From: Vicinamibacterales bacterium
GTDB lineage: Bacteria; Acidobacteriota; Vicinamibacteria; Vicinamibacterales; SCN-69-37
Length of the DNA: 64,000 bases
NCBI GenBank assembly: GCA_030827135.1
Contig: JAURFE010000001.1
Coordinates: forward strand, 1,124,368-1,188,367
Reading direction: 5' to 3'
Positions 62,094 to 64,000 of the stretch are shown here, in pieces. Each line of letters begins with the position of its first letter. Position 1 is the first letter of the stretch. The notes under the pieces were generated by a model, which saw nothing but the letters and a program-made list of their open reading frames with translations, was not told the DNA's origin and did not search any database. The position numbers and the translations under genes were made by a program.

Positions 62094-64000
62094 ATGCTGA
62101 AAGCAACCTCGCAGGGCGCGTCCAGGATTGGGGATAGCGTTGCTTCTAAGGTGGACGTGGTTCGCCCTGCGGGCAACTGCGACGCGACAGAATTGGCTAT
62201 CCAGGCCGCAAACAGGGCATTTGATTCAGGAGACGTAGTTGATGCTGGGGCTGCGCTTCACAAGCTCTGCGGCACACTGAGCGCGTCTCCGCCTGAGATT
62301 AGACTGCAGCCTGAATTTGTCCGATTCGGAATGGAGGCCCCGTTCTTGGTGCCAAGTAAGGCCCTCGGCGACTTGGCGGAGCTTCGACAACTCGCGACCT
62401 CAGTGGGTAGTCCGAGATCCCTCGCTTGGCTTCACCTTGCGGTAGCGAGGATCGAGGCTCTACGCGGCGCGACAATCGACGCCCGAGGTCATCTGGAGAT
62501 TTCAAGCCAGCTCGCCGCACATGCCGGTGCAGCGGATATCCTTTGCTCAAACCTGTTGGTAGAGGCGTCGTTGGAGATGTACGAAGGCAATCTGAAGAGG
62601 GCCAGAACTGCTACAGCGAGAAGCCTGGAGACAGCACGCGGACTGCAGTCCGTCAGACACGAATCTGCCGCACTCGGAAACTTCGGCATGCTTGCACTCT
62701 GTGCTGGTCAATCCGAACGCAGCAAGCAGTTACTAAGTCAGGGCCTTGAAAAGTGCCAACCATTCACCTTTGTCCGGCTGGCGTTGACGGATTCAATGGC
62801 CAGCACGGCCCTTTTTGATGGCAATCTGGCGGCTGCTGGCCAACACATCGACGAGTGCCAGGCCCTGGTCGCCACGCACCACGTCCCTGCGCGCTCGTGG
62901 TACGACCTCACGCACCAACTCACCCGGTGTCTGTATTTCGGCATGCACGAGGAGTGGCAGGCCATCGTGGATTGCGTTAATGACGCCGACCCTGAACTGG
63001 CGCGCCGACAACTGCGCACATGGCGCGCGTCACTGCTCGCCGCGCGGGCGCGCGCCGAAGCGCGTCTCGGCCGCCACGACGCCGCAGACGCGTCCCTGCT
63101 CACCGCCATGCGCGTCTGCCCCAGAGGCGCCATCGACCCGCTCATCTCAGTCGAAACCGCCACCGGCACATGCCTCGCCCTCCGCGGTGACACCGCACAG
63201 GCCCATCGCCACTTTGACCGCGCCAGACGTGCCTGCGACGCCATCGACCACCGCTTCCAGCGCTGGCTCGTCGAACGCGAGCGGACCTCGCTGCCAACGC
63301 TCACCCGCCCAGCCCAGACACCGGTGCTCACTGAACGCTGGCGGCAGGTAGACACCAACGACACGGCCCTCCTGCTCGGCGAACTCTCCGCCCTGCTGAA
63401 CTCCGGCCACTCGCTGGAACTGCTCGCCCAACGCGTCATCTCGGTCCTCGAGGCCACACCGCTCCGCTCACGCCTGACCGTCTCACGATCGCCCTCCGGC
63501 AGCGACGCCTCCATGCCGGCAGTCTCCTGGAATTTCCGCGGCAGCCATGGCTGCCGGATCGATCTCACCAGCACCGAGACGACGATCTCCATCGACATTC
63601 GGCAACTGGCCTCCCTCGAAGAAATCGCCATCGTCAAGAACCTCACTGACATCCTCGCCGCCGCGGTCGACTTTGATGACGATGCGGAGAATCATTTGTG
63701 GCCGACGACCGAAGACTCGACGGTCGCCGATGCCGTGTTCTGGTCTCCCCGCATGCAGGAACTGCTGCGCGTGGCGCAACGCCTCTCGTCGACCGAACTG
63801 CCGATTCTCATTACGGGAGAAACCGGCACCGGCAAGGAGGTGTTCGCGCGCCTCATCCATGAGCACAGCCGCGTGAAACGCGGCCCGTTCATCCCCTTCA
63901 ACGCGTCCGCCATCCCTCGAGATCTGGTGGAGAGCCAGATGTTCGGCCACCGACGCGGCGCCTTCACCGGCGCCCACGAGGCCTCGTCGGGTGTCATTCG
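62094..64000 (+). CDS. Sigma-54-dependent transcriptional activator with N-terminal TPR-like region, 3' end cut by window edge
   Basis: The frame is open from ATG 62094 to the window edge (635 codons). Residues 1 to about 410 are helical and TPR-like (SLEMYEGNLKRARTATARSL, HRHFDRARRACDAIDHRFQR). A region of unclear fold spans about 440-540. From about 550 the AAA+ domain begins: SPRMQELLRVAQRLSS, Walker A GETGTGKE (575-582), FIPFNASAIPRDLVESQMFG and GAFTGAHEASSG. Unlike the NtrC-type regulator at 24 kb it has an intact GAFTGA. GC rises sharply near 62.8 kb: sampled 60-base lines go from about 53-58% to 77%. The Fis-type HTH expected at the end is outside the window. Confidence 0.88.
   Translation, partial: MLKATSQGASRIGDSVASKVDVVRPAGNCDATELAIQAANRAFDSGDVVDAGAALHKLCGTLSASPPEIRLQPEFVRFGMEAPFLVPSKALGDLAELRQLATSVGSPRSLAWLHLAVARIEALRGATIDARGHLEISSQLAAHAGAADILCSNLLVEASLEMYEGNLKRARTATARSLETARGLQSVRHESAALGNFGMLALCAGQSERSKQLLSQGLEKCQPFTFVRLALTDSMASTALFDGNLAAAGQHIDECQALVATHHVPARSWYDLTHQLTRCLYFGMHEEWQAIVDCVNDADPELARRQLRTWRASLLAARARAEARLGRHDAADASLLTAMRVCPRGAIDPLISVETATGTCLALRGDTAQAHRHFDRARRACDAIDHRFQRWLVERERTSLPTLTRPAQTPVLTERWRQVDTNDTALLLGELSALLNSGHSLELLAQRVISVLEATPLRSRLTVSRSPSGSDASMPAVSWNFRGSHGCRIDLTSTETTISIDIRQLASLEEIAIVKNLTDILAAAVDFDDDAENHLWPTTEDSTVADAVFWSPRMQELLRVAQRLSSTELPILITGETGTGKEVFARLIHEHSRVKRGPFIPFNASAIPRDLVESQMFGHRRGAFTGAHEASSGVI

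Noticed and set aside
63976-63998. TCGTCGGGTGTC near the right edge, resembling the GACGTCGGGTGTC repeat core
   Set aside because: It encodes the conserved ASSGVI just after GAFTGA and has no complementary arms; coincidence.

Overview
The window is high-GC, densely packed chromosomal DNA from a Gram-negative bacterium. It carries lpxC, an Omp85/TamB pair, several lipoproteins and a Tat-exported protein. My best guess is Acidobacteriota, perhaps Vicinamibacteria. That rests on the mix of families and on the many short intergenic palindromes; there is no rRNA or other marker here to prove it. I found no tRNA, rRNA or CRISPR array.

Layout. 1-14.4 kb (minus strand): one long, mostly translationally coupled run of hslV-hslU, an FnIII-type lipoprotein, an FAH-family hydrolase, a small transaldolase, an acyl-CoA carboxylase (carboxyltransferase, biotin carboxylase, biotin carrier), tamB, and a truncated Omp85 protein with about seven POTRA-like repeats. 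14.6-20 kb: a PEGA-domain secreted protein, a four-TM protein, an APC permease, and an ECF sigma/anti-sigma operon. 20-25.4 kb (plus): an HTH-receiver fusion regulator, an ABC-F ATPase and an NtrB/NtrC-type pair. 25.4-31.4 kb (minus): dprA-topA-trmFO-xerC. 31.5-36.4 kb (plus): a TPR protein and a lipoprotein, then rplU-rpmA-obg-nadD-rsfS and comF. 36.4-38.3 kb (minus): lysA-tmk. 38.3-39.6 kb: ECF sigma, STAS protein, small unknown protein. 39.6-40.3 kb: a gene-poor patch with nested inverted repeats and a truncated YdeI-like remnant. 40.3-49.9 kb: Tat protein, lpxC, uvrA, an AMACR-like CoA-transferase family III protein, nhaC, a beta-propeller protein, an HNH endonuclease and an NlpC/P60 protein. 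49.9-57.7 kb (minus): an apparent operon of peptide-type ABC importer parts (binding protein and two permeases, no ATPase), a HOGA-like aldolase, a glyoxylate aminotransferase, an M48 protease and mtgA. 58-64 kb (plus): an S8 protease with a hexapeptide-repeat tail, a membrane HD-GYP protein and a truncated sigma-54 activator. The last two have visibly lower GC than the rest until about 62.8 kb.

The most unusual structure is repetitive. (1) Three hairpins share the 15-mer AAGACGTCGGGTGTC but have different arms. One sits in frame inside trmFO, one supplies both stop codons of a convergent gene pair, and one lies between nhaC and its convergent neighbour. (2) A second palindrome family starts with GTAG, and its TAG is the stop codon of xerC, nadD, comF and tmk. 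(3) The S8 protease ends in 13 copies of TLVWDN. (4) A perfect 31-bp inverted repeat lies in the gene-poor patch. Two poly-G tracts, in tamB and just before the last gene's start codon, are possible slippage sites.
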